64,000 nt of DNA from an uncultured Bacteroidota bacterium. GTDB lineage: Bacteria; Bacteroidota; Bacteroidia; Flavobacteriales; Flavobacteriaceae. Under the pieces are notes generated by a model that was given only the letters and a program-made list of their open reading frames with translations, was not told where the DNA came from and did not search any database. Positions 36,126 through 45,596 of this stretch are shown piece by piece. The stretch lies in assembly GCA_902619855.1 (NCBI GenBank), contig CACNGE010000003.1, positions 1 to 64,000 on the forward strand. Direction: 5' to 3'. How positions within the stretch are numbered: position 1 is the first letter of the stretch; each line of letters begins with the position of its first letter. The translations under genes and the position numbers were made by a program.

Positions 36126-37948
36126 ATCTCAAATTTTCCGTTGGGTTATTTGCCATTTTAATCTTTGTCTCCTCTTGTGAAAAAGAATTCAATGATCTAG
36201 GGGCATCGCTACTTCCATCAGATACTTTTGTCATTGAAAAAGAAACTGCCCCAGTTGGAGCTGAGCACAAGTCGATTGAAGTCGTTCGAACAGACAATCT
36301 GTCTTTTTTTTCTTTGGGAGAGTATGAAGATGCTGTGTTTGGAAATACCAAGGCGAGCTTTACGACTCAATTGAGCCTAGCCACAACATCAACCGGAACT
36401 TTTGGAAGCATTAATCCGGACACCGAAACCAATGGAGTCAGCTCAGACTCGACTAACAAGAATCCACATGATGAGCAAGAAACAGTCACAGAAGTGTGGT
36501 TGGAAATACCATTCTACACCAATCAACGCGATCGTGATGGTGACGGCGTGATTGATTCCCTTGACGCAGACCCCGATGATCCCCAAAGTGACTCAGATGG
36601 CGACACACTCACCGACATTGAAGAGTCAAGATCAGCAAACCTCGATCCACTCAACCCCGACACTGATGAAGATGGTCTGAATGATGCGGAAGATGACGAA
36701 ACAATAAACCCAGATGCCGAAGCGAATGTTTATGAAATTGACTATTTGTTCGGCGATACTGATCAAGAGCTACATTTTCAAGTCAAAAAATTAGATTATT
36801 ATTTATCGACGCTTGATCCAAATAATAATTTTGAAACAGATAATATGTTTTATTCTGATAAAGACTTCGATCTAGACGGATTGACTTCAAGCATTTTGTT
36901 TGATGACAAAATAACACTTGATTTAAATGAAATCGTTTATTTCAAAGAAGATGACCCTGAAACTGATGATGTTGATGAGTCAACTGAAGTAGATCAACGA
37001 CTTACCCCACGCGTTAGAATCCCCTTAGACACCTCTTTTTTTCAGCAGTATATTATTGACAAAGAGGGGGACGATGTAATCATCGATAATAATCGTTTTC
37101 AAGAATATTTTAATGGAATTGTGATCGATATGCAACCAACCAACTCATTACTGATGCAACTCAATTTTGCAGCTGGGCAGATCAAAATTAATTACGATTA
37201 TAAAGAACTAACGCTTAGTGATGGTGGAGATGCAGCAAATGCAGATGACTATGTTTCTCAAGACAGTTCATCCACGTTTAGCATCAACTTGGGTGGGGTT
37301 CGATTTAATACTATCATACAATCGGCACCCGATTCCGAAATTCAAACAGTATTAAGTGGAAACGATGATGGACAAAGCATATACCTCAAAGGGGGGTTAG
37401 GTGTTTTCTCGACTATTGATTTATTTGCAGGTGCTGATGGCCAATTGCAACTGGAAAACCTTCAAGCAAACCCTTGGCTGATCAATGAAGCCAATCTCAT
37501 TTTACACGTTGACCAGCTGAAAATTAATGCATTGGGCATTAAAGATTTACCCAACCGTTTGTACTTGTTTACTGAGAGCGATGGCTCACCCCTTGAAGAT
37601 TTTTTAATCGACGTAAGTGCTGGCTTATATCCTGAAGACAACAAAACAACTTTTGGGGGTCTTGCACAATATGATGACGAAGGCGAGGTAACTTCATATA
37701 AATTTGTGATTACTAAACATATCAGCAACCTCATTCGCGAGTCTGTAGATTTCGAAAACGTGCGTCTGGGATTGAGCACGAGCGCGCCATTTATCAACAC
37801 CCAAATTTCAGATGTTATTTCTCCAACAGAGTTTAGTATTCCTCAATCTACAATCAGCACCCCAACGAGTGTGATTCTTGCAGGACCAAACCACAGCAAC
37901 CCTGATCTTCGGTTACAATTGGAGTTTTATTATACTGCCTACGATTAG
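36122..37948 (+). CDS. DUF4270 lipoprotein with thrombospondin-type calcium repeats
   Basis: 608 residues. Lipoprotein signal ending FVSSC, then EKEFNDLGASLLP, the usual DUF4270 opening. After about 115 residues comes an Asp-rich block of type-3 thrombospondin-like repeats (DRDGDGVIDSLDADPDD, DSDGDTLTDIEES, DTDEDGLNDAEDD; about 136-200) that should bind calcium, and then the long beta-rich DUF4270 body. Exported to the envelope or surface. Translationally coupled to the single-domain GT5 gene through an ATGA overlap; the functional meaning of that pairing is unknown. Confidence 0.85.
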   Translation: MNLKFSVGLFAILIFVSSCEKEFNDLGASLLPSDTFVIEKETAPVGAEHKSIEVVRTDNLSFFSLGEYEDAVFGNTKASFTTQLSLATTSTGTFGSINPDTETNGVSSDSTNKNPHDEQETVTEVWLEIPFYTNQRDRDGDGVIDSLDADPDDPQSDSDGDTLTDIEESRSANLDPLNPDTDEDGLNDAEDDETINPDAEANVYEIDYLFGDTDQELHFQVKKLDYYLSTLDPNNNFETDNMFYSDKDFDLDGLTSSILFDDKITLDLNEIVYFKEDDPETDDVDESTEVDQRLTPRVRIPLDTSFFQQYIIDKEGDDVIIDNNRFQEYFNGIVIDMQPTNSLLMQLNFAAGQIKINYDYKELTLSDGGDAANADDYVSQDSSSTFSINLGGVRFNTIIQSAPDSEIQTVLSGNDDGQSIYLKGGLGVFSTIDLFAGADGQLQLENLQANPWLINEANLILHVDQLKINALGIKDLPNRLYLFTESDGSPLEDFLIDVSAGLYPEDNKTTFGGLAQYDDEGEVTSYKFVITKHISNLIRESVDFENVRLGLSTSAPFINTQISDVISPTEFSIPQSTISTPTSVILAGPNHSNPDLRLQLEFYYTAYD

Positions 37949-38013
37949 TTGCTTAAAACATCCTGCTCTTTCATAAAGATTGATTTAGAAAGCAGTGTGA
38001 AGAAAATGATTTT

Positions 38014-39456
38014 TTACAGCTTTTTTCGCAATCGAGCCACAGGAGCTCCTATAATATCTCGGTATTTGGCAACAGTGCGACGGGCAACTGGATAGCCTTT
38101 TTGATTGAGTTGTTTTTTCAGCTCCTCGTCAGTAAGAGGGCTGGTTTTGTCTTCTGAATCAATGATTTCTTCCAAGGCTTTTCTGATTTCTATAGAAGAC
38201 ACATCCTCTCCTTCACTGTTGGTCATTCCTTCAGAAAAGAAAGATTTGAGCAGTCGGGTGCCATAAGGGGTGTCTACGTATTTGCTATTTGCGACCCTAG
38301 ACACTGTTGAGATATCCATCTGAATAATGCTTGCAATATCACGTAACACCATTGGTTTGATTTTTTGCTCATCACCAGATAAAAAATAGTCTTTTTGATA
38401 ATCCATGATTGCATTCATAGTGATGAATAGGGTGTGGTTTCGCTGCTTAACTGCATCAATAAACCATTTGGCAGCATCGAGTTTTTGCTTGATAAACAAA
38501 ACAGCTTCTTGTTGTTCTTTACTTTTCACAGCCGACTCTTTATAGCTTTCCATCATATTTTTATAAGAGGCTGAAACATGAAGTTCAGGAGCATTCCTTC
38601 CATTTAGGGAGAGTTGCAATTCCCCTTCTATAATTCGAATTGTAAAATCGGGGGTGATATGACTATTGATTTTGGTTGATGATGCATACGAAGCCCCCGG
38701 CTTTGGATTTAGTTTTTCAATCTCAGCGATTGCATCTTTCAGTTGATTTTCATCAATGCCTAGTGTACTCATCAATTTATCAAAATGCTTTTTTGAAAAT
38801 GGTGTAAAATGAAACTTGATGATGTTGTAGGCAAGCGAAACTTCAGGAGATTGAGATTTTCGTTGAAGTTGAAGTGCCAAACACTCTTGCAAGTCCAATG
38901 CACCAACGCCCGCTGGGTCGAGTTGTTGTACTTTTTCGAGGACTTTTTGCACCTGATTTTCTTCCACATATAAGTTTTCTGTAAACGCTAAATCATCGAC
39001 AATGTCAAGTAAGCTCCTTCGGATATATCCTGTATCATCAATACTGCCAATCAAAAACTGAGCAATTTGACTATCGGTTTCATCCATGCTAAATGTTCGC
39101 ATTTGATCCATCAGAAATTGGGTAAAGCTAATACCAGCGGCATAGGGCACCTGTTTGTCATCATCATCATGGCTATGGTTGTTTGTATTGAGGCGATAGG
39201 AGGGGATTTCATCATCACTCAGATATTCATCGACGTTGATATCTGTTTCTATGATATCGTGATCATCATCATGCGTGGTGTCAAAATCTTGATTTTCAGT
39301 TGCTTCTTTTCCAGCTTCAAGTGCTGGATTTTCCTCTAGTTCTTGTTGTAGTTTTTGTTCAAAAGAAAGTGTAGGCAATTGAATCAGTTTCATCAACTGA
39401 ATTTGCTGAGGCGATAGCTTTTGGGAAAGCTTTAAATTGAGTTGTTGTTTTAACAT
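38014..39456 (-). CDS. rpoN: RNA polymerase sigma-54 factor
   Basis: 480 residues. Region I is Gln/Leu-rich (LKLSQKLSPQQIQLMKLIQL), an acidic region II follows (DDDHDIIETDINVDEYLSD), then the core-binding region and region III with the helix-turn-helix and the RpoN box ARRTVAKYRDIIGAP. It directs RNA polymerase to -24/-12 promoters needing AAA+ activators; no such activator is in the window. It lies 51 bp downstream of asnS on the same strand, and its own 3' gap (38-65 bp to DUF4270) has only an imperfect stem. Confidence 0.95.
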   Translation of the reverse strand: MLKQQLNLKLSQKLSPQQIQLMKLIQLPTLSFEQKLQQELEENPALEAGKEATENQDFDTTHDDDHDIIETDINVDEYLSDDEIPSYRLNTNNHSHDDDDKQVPYAAGISFTQFLMDQMRTFSMDETDSQIAQFLIGSIDDTGYIRRSLLDIVDDLAFTENLYVEENQVQKVLEKVQQLDPAGVGALDLQECLALQLQRKSQSPEVSLAYNIIKFHFTPFSKKHFDKLMSTLGIDENQLKDAIAEIEKLNPKPGASYASSTKINSHITPDFTIRIIEGELQLSLNGRNAPELHVSASYKNMMESYKESAVKSKEQQEAVLFIKQKLDAAKWFIDAVKQRNHTLFITMNAIMDYQKDYFLSGDEQKIKPMVLRDIASIIQMDISTVSRVANSKYVDTPYGTRLLKSFFSEGMTNSEGEDVSSIEIRKALEEIIDSEDKTSPLTDEELKKQLNQKGYPVARRTVAKYRDIIGAPVARLRKKL

Positions 39457-39507
39457 GACTATTTTACTATCCTAAAGGTACAAAAACCTTGTCAGATGAA
39501 AACTGTT

Positions 39508-40941
39508 TTAGAAGGATGCGTTTTGGGGGGTACGTGGAAAGGGAATCACATCACGGATGTTGGACATTCCTGTTGCAAATTGAACCAAACGCTCAAATCC
39601 CAATCCAAATCCAGCATGAGGGGCTGTTCCAAATCGGCGCAAATCCAAGTACCAGTCGAGTTCTTTTTCTTCAATGCCCATTTCAGACATTCGTATTTGC
39701 AACACATCAAGTCGTTCTTCTCGTTGTGCACCACCCACCATCTCACCAATGCCAGGAAATAACACATCCATTGCACGAACAGTTTTTCCGTCATCATTAA
39801 GGCGCATATAAAATGCTTTGATTTTGGCAGGATAATCAAACAAAATCACAGGGCATTTAAAGTGTTTTTCGACCAAGTAGCGCTCATGCTCACTTTGCAG
39901 GTCAACGCCCCATTCATCCACAGGAAACTTGAACTTTTTCTTCTTGTTTGGCTTTGAGTTTCTCAAAATATCAAAGGCTTCAGTGTACGATAGTCGAACA
40001 AATTGATTGTCGACAACAAAGCGAATTTGCTCGAGTAAACCCATTGATCGTCGCTCGATTTGTGGTTTTGTTTTTTCTTCATTCGACAAGCGTTGATCCA
40101 GAAATCCCAAATCGTCCTCACAATTGTCGACAATATACTGAAGCACATATTTGATGAAGTCTTCAGCCAAATCCATATTCTGATCGAGTTGATAGAAAGC
40201 AACTTCGGGTTCAATCATCCAAAACTCAGCCAAATGCCGAGAAGTATTCGAGTTTTCTGCTCGAAATGTAGGTCCAAAGGTGTATACCTTACCTAGTCCC
40301 ATTGCGTATGTTTCGGCTTCTAACTGACCAGAAACAGTAAGGTTTGTTTCCTTGCCAAAAAAGTCTTTTGTAAAATCTGTATCCCCTGCTTCGTTCAGGG
40401 GTGCTTGTTTGGGGTCTAAGGTACTCACACGAAACATTTCACCTGCCCCTTCGGCATCACTTCCTGTGATAATAGGGGTATGAACATAATAAAATCCTTC
40501 CTTCCTAAAATAGTCGTGAACAGCGAATGACAGCGCAGAGCGAACCCTCATCACTGCCGAAAAAGTGGAGGTTCGGACACGAAGATGTGCATTGTCTCTT
40601 AAAAACTCAAAACTGTGTTTTTTTGGTTGGATGGGAAATTGATCGGGGTCAGAGTCGCCAATGACTTTCAGATGACTGACTCGTACTTCGTATTTCTGCC
40701 CTTTTCCTTGGCTTTCGACTAGTGTTCCTTCAATTTGTAAGGCAGCACCAGTTGTGATTCTTTTGAGCAGATTTTCGTCGGTATTTTCAAAGTCCACAAC
40801 ACACTGAAGGTTGTTGAGCGTTGATCCGTCGTTGAGCGCAATAAAACGATTGGCACGAAAGGTGCGCACCCAGCCCTGCAAAATCACTTTGTGTAGTAGA
40901 TGATTGCCAGAGAAAAGTTCTTGAATCGTTTGCGTATTCAT
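39508..40941 (-). CDS. asnS: Asparagine--tRNA ligase
   Basis: 477 residues from the ATG at 40941 ([12 protein letters not shown]), one codon after a TTG. Class IIb synthetase: N-terminal OB-fold anticodon-binding domain ([20 protein letters not shown]), then motif 2 [21 protein letters not shown] and motif 3 [20 protein letters not shown], with the AsnRS-type ending IPFPRTP. Direct charging with AsnRS means this organism need not rely on amidation of Asp-tRNA for asparagine. A TATATTTG lies 18 nt upstream. Confidence 0.95.
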   Translation of the reverse strand: MNTQTIQELFSGNHLLHKVILQGWVRTFRANRFIALNDGSTLNNLQCVVDFENTDENLLKRITTGAALQIEGTLVESQGKGQKYEVRVSHLKVIGDSDPDQFPIQPKKHSFEFLRDNAHLRVRTSTFSAVMRVRSALSFAVHDYFRKEGFYYVHTPIITGSDAEGAGEMFRVSTLDPKQAPLNEAGDTDFTKDFFGKETNLTVSGQLEAETYAMGLGKVYTFGPTFRAENSNTSRHLAEFWMIEPEVAFYQLDQNMDLAEDFIKYVLQYIVDNCEDDLGFLDQRLSNEEKTKPQIERRSMGLLEQIRFVVDNQFVRLSYTEAFDILRNSKPNKKKKFKFPVDEWGVDLQSEHERYLVEKHFKCPVILFDYPAKIKAFYMRLNDDGKTVRAMDVLFPGIGEMVGGAQREERLDVLQIRMSEMGIEEKELDWYLDLRRFGTAPHAGFGLGFERLVQFATGMSNIRDVIPFPRTPQNASF

Positions 40942-40959
40942 CAAATCAAATTTCGGCTA

Positions 40960-40967
40960 CAAATATA
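40960..40967 (-). promoter_or_regulatory. Promoter element upstream of asnS
   Basis: Minus-strand TATATTTG (40967-40960), ending 18 nt before the asnS ATG. No TTG at 19-23 nt upstream. Confidence 0.45.
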
Positions 40968-40989
40968 CTTCATTTTACAAGCAAGTTCA

Positions 40990-43374
40990 TCAGCTATTTT
41001 CATCCTCTTTCAATAGATCAATACTGGGTTTTTTGAGAGTTCTCTCGTTTGCGATTCTTTCCTCCAGCGACAACAACAGCGATGGCAAAAGAATAAGGTT
41101 GGCCAACATGGCAAATAGCAAGGTTGCTGACACCAAGCCTCCCAAAGCTACAGTACCACCATAACTCGAAATCATAAATACTGAAAATCCAAAAAACAAA
41201 ACGATAGAAGTGTAAAACATACTCACTCCTGTTTCGCGAAGTGCCAGATAAACCGACTTTTTTATTTTCCATTTGGTGGCTTGGAGTTCTTGTCGGTATT
41301 TGACCAAATAGTGTATGGTGTCATCTACAGATATCCCAAAAGCTACACTAAAGACCAATATGGTGGATGGTTTGATGGGAATTCCCAGAAAACCCATCAT
41401 CCCTGCAGTGAGGATTAAGGGGATAATGTTTGGAATCAAGGAAATGAGAATCATTCGAAACGAACGAAACATGTAGGCCATAAATAAGGCAATCATCAAT
41501 ACTGCTAAGGAGAGTGACAAGACTAGGTTACGAATCAAAAACCGAGTTCCTTTTAAGTACCCAAGCGCTTTTCCAGTGACTTCTGTTTCAAATCGGTCAG
41601 CTGGAAATAGTTCTCCAACAACTGCCAACAAATCACCCTCAATTTCTTCCATTCGTTCTGTGTTGACATCTTTGAGCATTGTGCTTACACGAATATACTG
41701 ACCAGTGCTATCAACCAAACTTTCGGCCATGCCTTCGGCCGATATACTGTTGTTGACATAAGACCCAATAAATGAATATTCTTGCCTTGTTGGCATCGAA
41801 AAATAACGTTGGTTGCCATTGTAATAGGTTTGCTTTGCATACTTGGCTACATGGGCAATAGACAAGGGCTCGGAAAGCTCAGGCACAGTTCGAATGTGCG
41901 ATGCCAAACGTTCTACTCGGTTGAGCGTTGAGAGTTGCGTTGCACCATTTCTTCTTTTGGTGTCAACCATAATCTCTATGGGCATGATTCCACTCATTTC
42001 ATTTTCAAAAAACCGAACATCTTTGAAAAACTCGGCTCCTTTTGGAAGGTCGTCGATGATGGTGCCAGAAAGTTTAATCTGGTAAATCCCAATAATACTC
42101 ATCATCAGGGAGATGATAAACACAAAATAAACAGTCACACGACGATAACGAACCATATCTTCCATCCATTCAATAAAGTCGTTCATCCAGTTTCGGTTGA
42201 GGTGCGCTAGATGCTTTTGATTGGGGAGACTCATATAGCTGTAAAGAATAGGAATCACAAAAAGCGACAACACAAAAAGAAGCATGATATTGACAGAAGC
42301 CACCAAGCCAAATTCGATGAGAAGTTTGCTGCTGGTCAAAGTAAAGGTTGCAAACCCAAGGGCAGTGGTCATATTGGTCATTAGGGTTGCGTTTCCAATT
42401 TTAATAATGACACGATGAAGAGACCTGGCTTGATTACCGTGTTTTTTGACTTCTTGTTGGTATTTGTTAATAAGGAAAATACAATTGGGAACGCCAATCA
42501 CAATCACAATGGGAGGAATCAAAGCAGTGAGCACTGTGATTTCAAATCCAAAAAAGCCCAATATCCCAAAGGCCCACATTACGCCAATGACGACCACGAC
42601 CATGGAAATAAAGGTTGCTCGATAGGATCGAAAGAAGAAAAAGAAAATCAAGGTCGTAACCAGTGCCGCAACAATAACAAACATCCGAATCTCACTCAAA
42701 ATGGTAAAGGCATTGATTGTCCGAACATAGGGCATCCCCGAAATGTGAACGTCCAAATCAGACGCTGCTTCAAAGGCACTGACTTTGGGCAAGAGTTCAT
42801 TATTGACAAAAAGTTCTCGCTCTTTGGCGTTGACAACTTCTCTTTTGAGGGTGATGATTGTCAGGTACACCTCTGTATCAGGGTTGAGAAGAACCCCATG
42901 AAAAAAGGGTGATTGCTCAAGGAGTTTCTTTTCGAGCTTGTCCACTTCCTTTTGGTTACGAGCCAATTGATATGGGACATCTTCCACCTCAAAGCTTTGT
43001 TGTTTGGTGTTTTTCCGAAGCTGTTTCAGGTTACCAATTCCTGTAACAGCGGCAACTGCATTTAGACCTTCAAACGATTTGGTGAGCGAGCTCCATTGTT
43101 GAATCTTATCGGGAATGAACAAAGTAGAGTCTTGAACTGCCAAAACGATGAGGTTGCCTTCATCTCCAAAACGATCGACAAATGACTGGTACTTTAGGTT
43201 GAAAGCGTGGTTATCGGGGAGGAGACTTGCTTCATTAAAACTAAAGCGTATGTTCTTCCACTGAAATCCTAAAAAAATAGTGGTCGCAATAATCAAAAGG
43301 ATGCAAAAAACCCTATTGCGAAGAATTAGCGATGCAACGGTGCTCCAAAACCGAGTCTTAACCCATTTGATCAT
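40990..43374 (-). CDS. RND-superfamily (MMPL/HAE3) membrane transporter
   Basis: 794 residues. Typical single-gene HAE3/MMPL layout: one N-terminal helix (RVFCILLIIATTIFLGF), a periplasmic domain, a block of helices with a sterol-sensing-domain character, a second periplasmic domain, and a second helix block containing the conserved VFSVAFGISVDDTIH. Proton-driven; members export lipids, hopanoids or drugs, and the substrate here cannot be told. It lies between frr upstream (25 bp) and asnS downstream on the same strand; no membrane-fusion partner is adjacent. Confidence 0.85.
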   Translation of the reverse strand: MIKWVKTRFWSTVASLILRNRVFCILLIIATTIFLGFQWKNIRFSFNEASLLPDNHAFNLKYQSFVDRFGDEGNLIVLAVQDSTLFIPDKIQQWSSLTKSFEGLNAVAAVTGIGNLKQLRKNTKQQSFEVEDVPYQLARNQKEVDKLEKKLLEQSPFFHGVLLNPDTEVYLTIITLKREVVNAKERELFVNNELLPKVSAFEAASDLDVHISGMPYVRTINAFTILSEIRMFVIVAALVTTLIFFFFFRSYRATFISMVVVVIGVMWAFGILGFFGFEITVLTALIPPIVIVIGVPNCIFLINKYQQEVKKHGNQARSLHRVIIKIGNATLMTNMTTALGFATFTLTSSKLLIEFGLVASVNIMLLFVLSLFVIPILYSYMSLPNQKHLAHLNRNWMNDFIEWMEDMVRYRRVTVYFVFIISLMMSIIGIYQIKLSGTIIDDLPKGAEFFKDVRFFENEMSGIMPIEIMVDTKRRNGATQLSTLNRVERLASHIRTVPELSEPLSIAHVAKYAKQTYYNGNQRYFSMPTRQEYSFIGSYVNNSISAEGMAESLVDSTGQYIRVSTMLKDVNTERMEEIEGDLLAVVGELFPADRFETEVTGKALGYLKGTRFLIRNLVLSLSLAVLMIALFMAYMFRSFRMILISLIPNIIPLILTAGMMGFLGIPIKPSTILVFSVAFGISVDDTIHYLVKYRQELQATKWKIKKSVYLALRETGVSMFYTSIVLFFGFSVFMISSYGGTVALGGLVSATLLFAMLANLILLPSLLLSLEERIANERTLKKPSIDLLKEDENS

Positions 43375-43399
43375 AGCAATTGAAGAAGTATTTCTGTTT

Positions 43400-43951
43400 T
43401 CAGACCGTCATGATTTCATCCTCTTTCGAAGCGTATTTATCATCTATTTTTTTGATGTAATCATCGGTAAGGGTTTGCACATCAACTTCAGCATTGCCCA
43501 ATTGGTCTTCAGAAAGCTCTGTTTTTTTCAGTTCGTTGTTTGCCTCTTTACGCGCATTTCGAACCCCTACTTTTGCATTTTCTGATTCTGCCTTAGCGAG
43601 TTTGACCAACTCTCTCCTTCTTTCTTCGGTCAGTGGTGGGATATTGATAATCACCGACTCACCATTGTTGGAGGGGTTAAACCCAAGGTTTGCAACAAGA
43701 ATGGCTTTTTCGATTTCAGAAATTTGTGTTTTGTCCCATGGCTGAACGGACAAGGTTTGCGCATCAGGGGTATTGATGTTTGCCACCTGACTCAGTGGGG
43801 TTTGCGTCCCATAGTATTCTATTTTCACAGAGGATAACATTGCAGGATTCGCTTTGCCTGCACGGATATTGATAAAAGCCTTATCCAGGTGTTCTAGCGA
43901 TTTTTCCATAGCCTCTTTGGCAACATCCATGATAAAGTTAATGTTTTCCAT
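43400..43951 (-). CDS. frr: Ribosome recycling factor
   Basis: 183 residues, the usual length. RRF releases post-termination ribosomes together with EF-G. Signatures: LDKAFINIRAGKANPAML, YYGTQTPLSQVANI, VQPWDKTQISEIEKAI, PPLTEERRRELVKLAK and VRNARKEANNELKK. It follows pyrH by 5 bp, the classic pyrH-frr pair. Confidence 0.95.
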   Translation of the reverse strand: MENINFIMDVAKEAMEKSLEHLDKAFINIRAGKANPAMLSSVKIEYYGTQTPLSQVANINTPDAQTLSVQPWDKTQISEIEKAILVANLGFNPSNNGESVIINIPPLTEERRRELVKLAKAESENAKVGVRNARKEANNELKKTELSEDQLGNAEVDVQTLTDDYIKKIDDKYASKEDEIMTV

Positions 43952-43956
43952 AATTT

Positions 43957-44661
43957 CTAATTTACCTTAGTTCCGATATTTTTACCTGCAACAACCTGTT
44001 CAAGGTTGCCAGGAGTGTTCATGTCAAACACAACAATAGGCAATTCATTTTCTTGGCTAAGAGTGAAGGCAGTGCTGTCCATCACTTTGAGTCCTTTTTG
44101 AAGAACATCATTAAAACTAATGGACTCAAATTTAACAGCATCTTTATTTTTTTCTGGGTCATCATCATAAATACCATCCACGCGAGTTCCTTTCAATATA
44201 ACGTCTGCTTCCACTTCAATTGCTCGAAGTACAGCTGCAGAGTCGGTTGTAAAAAATGGATTTCCAGTACCTGCGCCAAAGATAACCACACGTCCTTTTT
44301 CCAAGTGGCGAACTGCACGCCTTTTGATATATGGCTCTGCTATCGCTTCGATTTTCAGGGCTGTTTGCAGTCGCGTTTGTACTTCAGCGTCTTCCAAAGC
44401 GCTTTGCAAGGCAAGACCATTGATGATGGTTGCCAGCATGCCCATATAATCTCCTTGTACACGATCCATCCCGTTACTGGCACCAGCAACACCCCGAAAG
44501 ATATTACCACCTCCGATTACAATGGCAACTTCTACTCCTTGCGCAACAACATTTTTGATTTCACTGGCATAGTCCGCCAAACGCTGTGGGTCAATCCCAT
44601 GAGAGCGCTCACCCATAAGTGCCTCTCCACTGAGTTTTAAAAGTATCCGTTTGTATTGCAT
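43957..44661 (-). CDS. pyrH: Uridylate kinase
   Basis: 234 residues from the ATG at 44661 ([17 protein letters not shown]); the longer in-frame start reads through the upstream promoter. Amino-acid-kinase fold, hexameric UMP kinase. Motifs: [50 protein letters not shown] and the C-terminal [12 protein letters not shown] strong terminator separates it from tsf and a TATATTTG is 14 nt upstream, so pyrH-frr begin a new transcription unit. Confidence 0.95.
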   Translation of the reverse strand: MQYKRILLKLSGEALMGERSHGIDPQRLADYASEIKNVVAQGVEVAIVIGGGNIFRGVAGASNGMDRVQGDYMGMLATIINGLALQSALEDAEVQTRLQTALKIEAIAEPYIKRRAVRHLEKGRVVIFGAGTGNPFFTTDSAAVLRAIEVEADVILKGTRVDGIYDDDPEKNKDAVKFESISFNDVLQKGLKVMDSTAFTLSQENELPIVVFDMNTPGNLEQVVAGKNIGTKVN

Positions 44662-44675
44662 GGATTGTATTTGTG

Positions 44676-44683
44676 CAAATATA
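44676..44683 (-). promoter_or_regulatory. Promoter element upstream of pyrH-frr
   Basis: Minus-strand TATATTTG (44683-44676) between the tsf terminator and the pyrH ATG, 14 nt from the start codon. A minus-strand TTG lies 25 nt upstream, in the T-tract of the terminator. Confidence 0.5.
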
Positions 44684-44708
44684 ACCAAAAACAACCTTGC
44701 ATTACGAG

Positions 44709-44738
44709 CAAAAAAAAACCTCGAATTTCCGAGGTTTT
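44709..44738 (-). terminator. Intrinsic terminator after tsf
   Basis: On the minus strand a perfect 9-bp stem AAAACCTCG / CGAGGTTTT with a 6-nt loop is followed by a T run of nine (complement of 44710-44718). It ends the rplM-rpsI-rpsB-tsf unit 24 bp after the tsf stop. On the plus strand the stem is followed by TTTTATTTTTC, so it may also work in that direction. Confidence 0.85.
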
Positions 44739-44761
44739 ATTTTTCTTTAGTTGGCAAAGTT

Positions 44762-45586
44762 TTACACTAAAGCTAGACGCTTAAAACCAGTCACACTTAG
44801 ATCAGTATCAACCGACTTCACATAGTCGCTCACGCTTTGCTTTGCATTCTTGATATAGGCTTGATTGACCAAGGTGTTATCTTTAAAAAATCGCTTGAGC
44901 TTCCCTTTGGCGATATTGTCGAGCATCGCCTCTGGCTTTCCTTCCTGGCGAAGTAGGTCCTTTGCAATCTCGATCTCTTTCTCAACTGTTGCTGCATCAA
45001 CACCTTCTTCATTTAAGGCAATGGGGTTCATCGCAGCAGCTTGCATCGCCACATTTTTGGCAGCTTCTGCCGCACCATCAACACCAGCCGATAAGCTTGT
45101 TAGGGTTGCAATTTTGTTTCCAGCATGGATGTATGAACCAACAAAGACTCCTTCAAGACGTTCAAACCCTCCGATTTCGATTTTTTCTCCAATTACACCT
45201 GTCTGTTCTGTGAGTTTGTCAGCAACAGACATTCCGTTGAAGTCAGCAGCCAAAAAACTATCCAAACTATCATGACCCAAGGCCACATCTGCCAATTGGT
45301 TGGCAAGCGATACATAGCTTTCGTTTTTGGCAACAAAGTCCGTTTCACAGTTAACCGATACAATGACACCAACAGTTGCTTCATCATTGACTCTTGCAAT
45401 AACAGCTCCTTCAGAAGAGTCACGATCCGCACGATTGGCGGCTACTTTCTGACCCTTCTTACGCAGAATTTCTATTGCGGAATCAAAGTCACCCCCAGCT
45501 TCGACCAAGGCTTTTTTACAATCCATCATTCCTGCTCCTGTTGCTTTTCGGAGCTTGTTTACATCAGCTGCACTTATTTTTGACAT
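44762..45586 (-). CDS. tsf: Elongation factor Ts
   Basis: 274 residues from the ATG at 45586 (MSKISAADVNKLRKATGAGMM), 10 bp after the rpsB stop; an upstream in-frame ATG lies inside rpsB. EF-Ts exchanges GDP for GTP on EF-Tu. The N-terminal UBA-like domain with the TGAGMMDCKKAL signature is followed by the core domain (NCETDFVAKNESY) and the dimerisation part. Confidence 0.95.
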   Translation of the reverse strand: MSKISAADVNKLRKATGAGMMDCKKALVEAGGDFDSAIEILRKKGQKVAANRADRDSSEGAVIARVNDEATVGVIVSVNCETDFVAKNESYVSLANQLADVALGHDSLDSFLAADFNGMSVADKLTEQTGVIGEKIEIGGFERLEGVFVGSYIHAGNKIATLTSLSAGVDGAAEAAKNVAMQAAAMNPIALNEEGVDAATVEKEIEIAKDLLRQEGKPEAMLDNIAKGKLKRFFKDNTLVNQAYIKNAKQSVSDYVKSVDTDLSVTGFKRLALV

Positions 45587-45596
45587 TATCAGTGAT

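Noticed and set aside
36525-36720. Short Asp/Gly-rich repeats resembling a tandem or CRISPR-like repeat
   Set aside because: These are in-frame thrombospondin type-3 calcium-binding repeats within DUF4270; spacing and sequence are irregular at the DNA level.
37963-37995. Stem CTGC..TTTC / GAAAGCAG as a terminator between DUF4270 and rpoN
   Set aside because: It needs a two-base bulge and a 15-nt loop, and the T tract is 15 nt further on; too weak to call in either direction.
42415-42912. Long plus-strand open frame inside the RND gene
   Set aside because: Its composition (repeated N/H/K/G runs) is what results from reading a membrane-protein gene antisense; it has no homology or start context.
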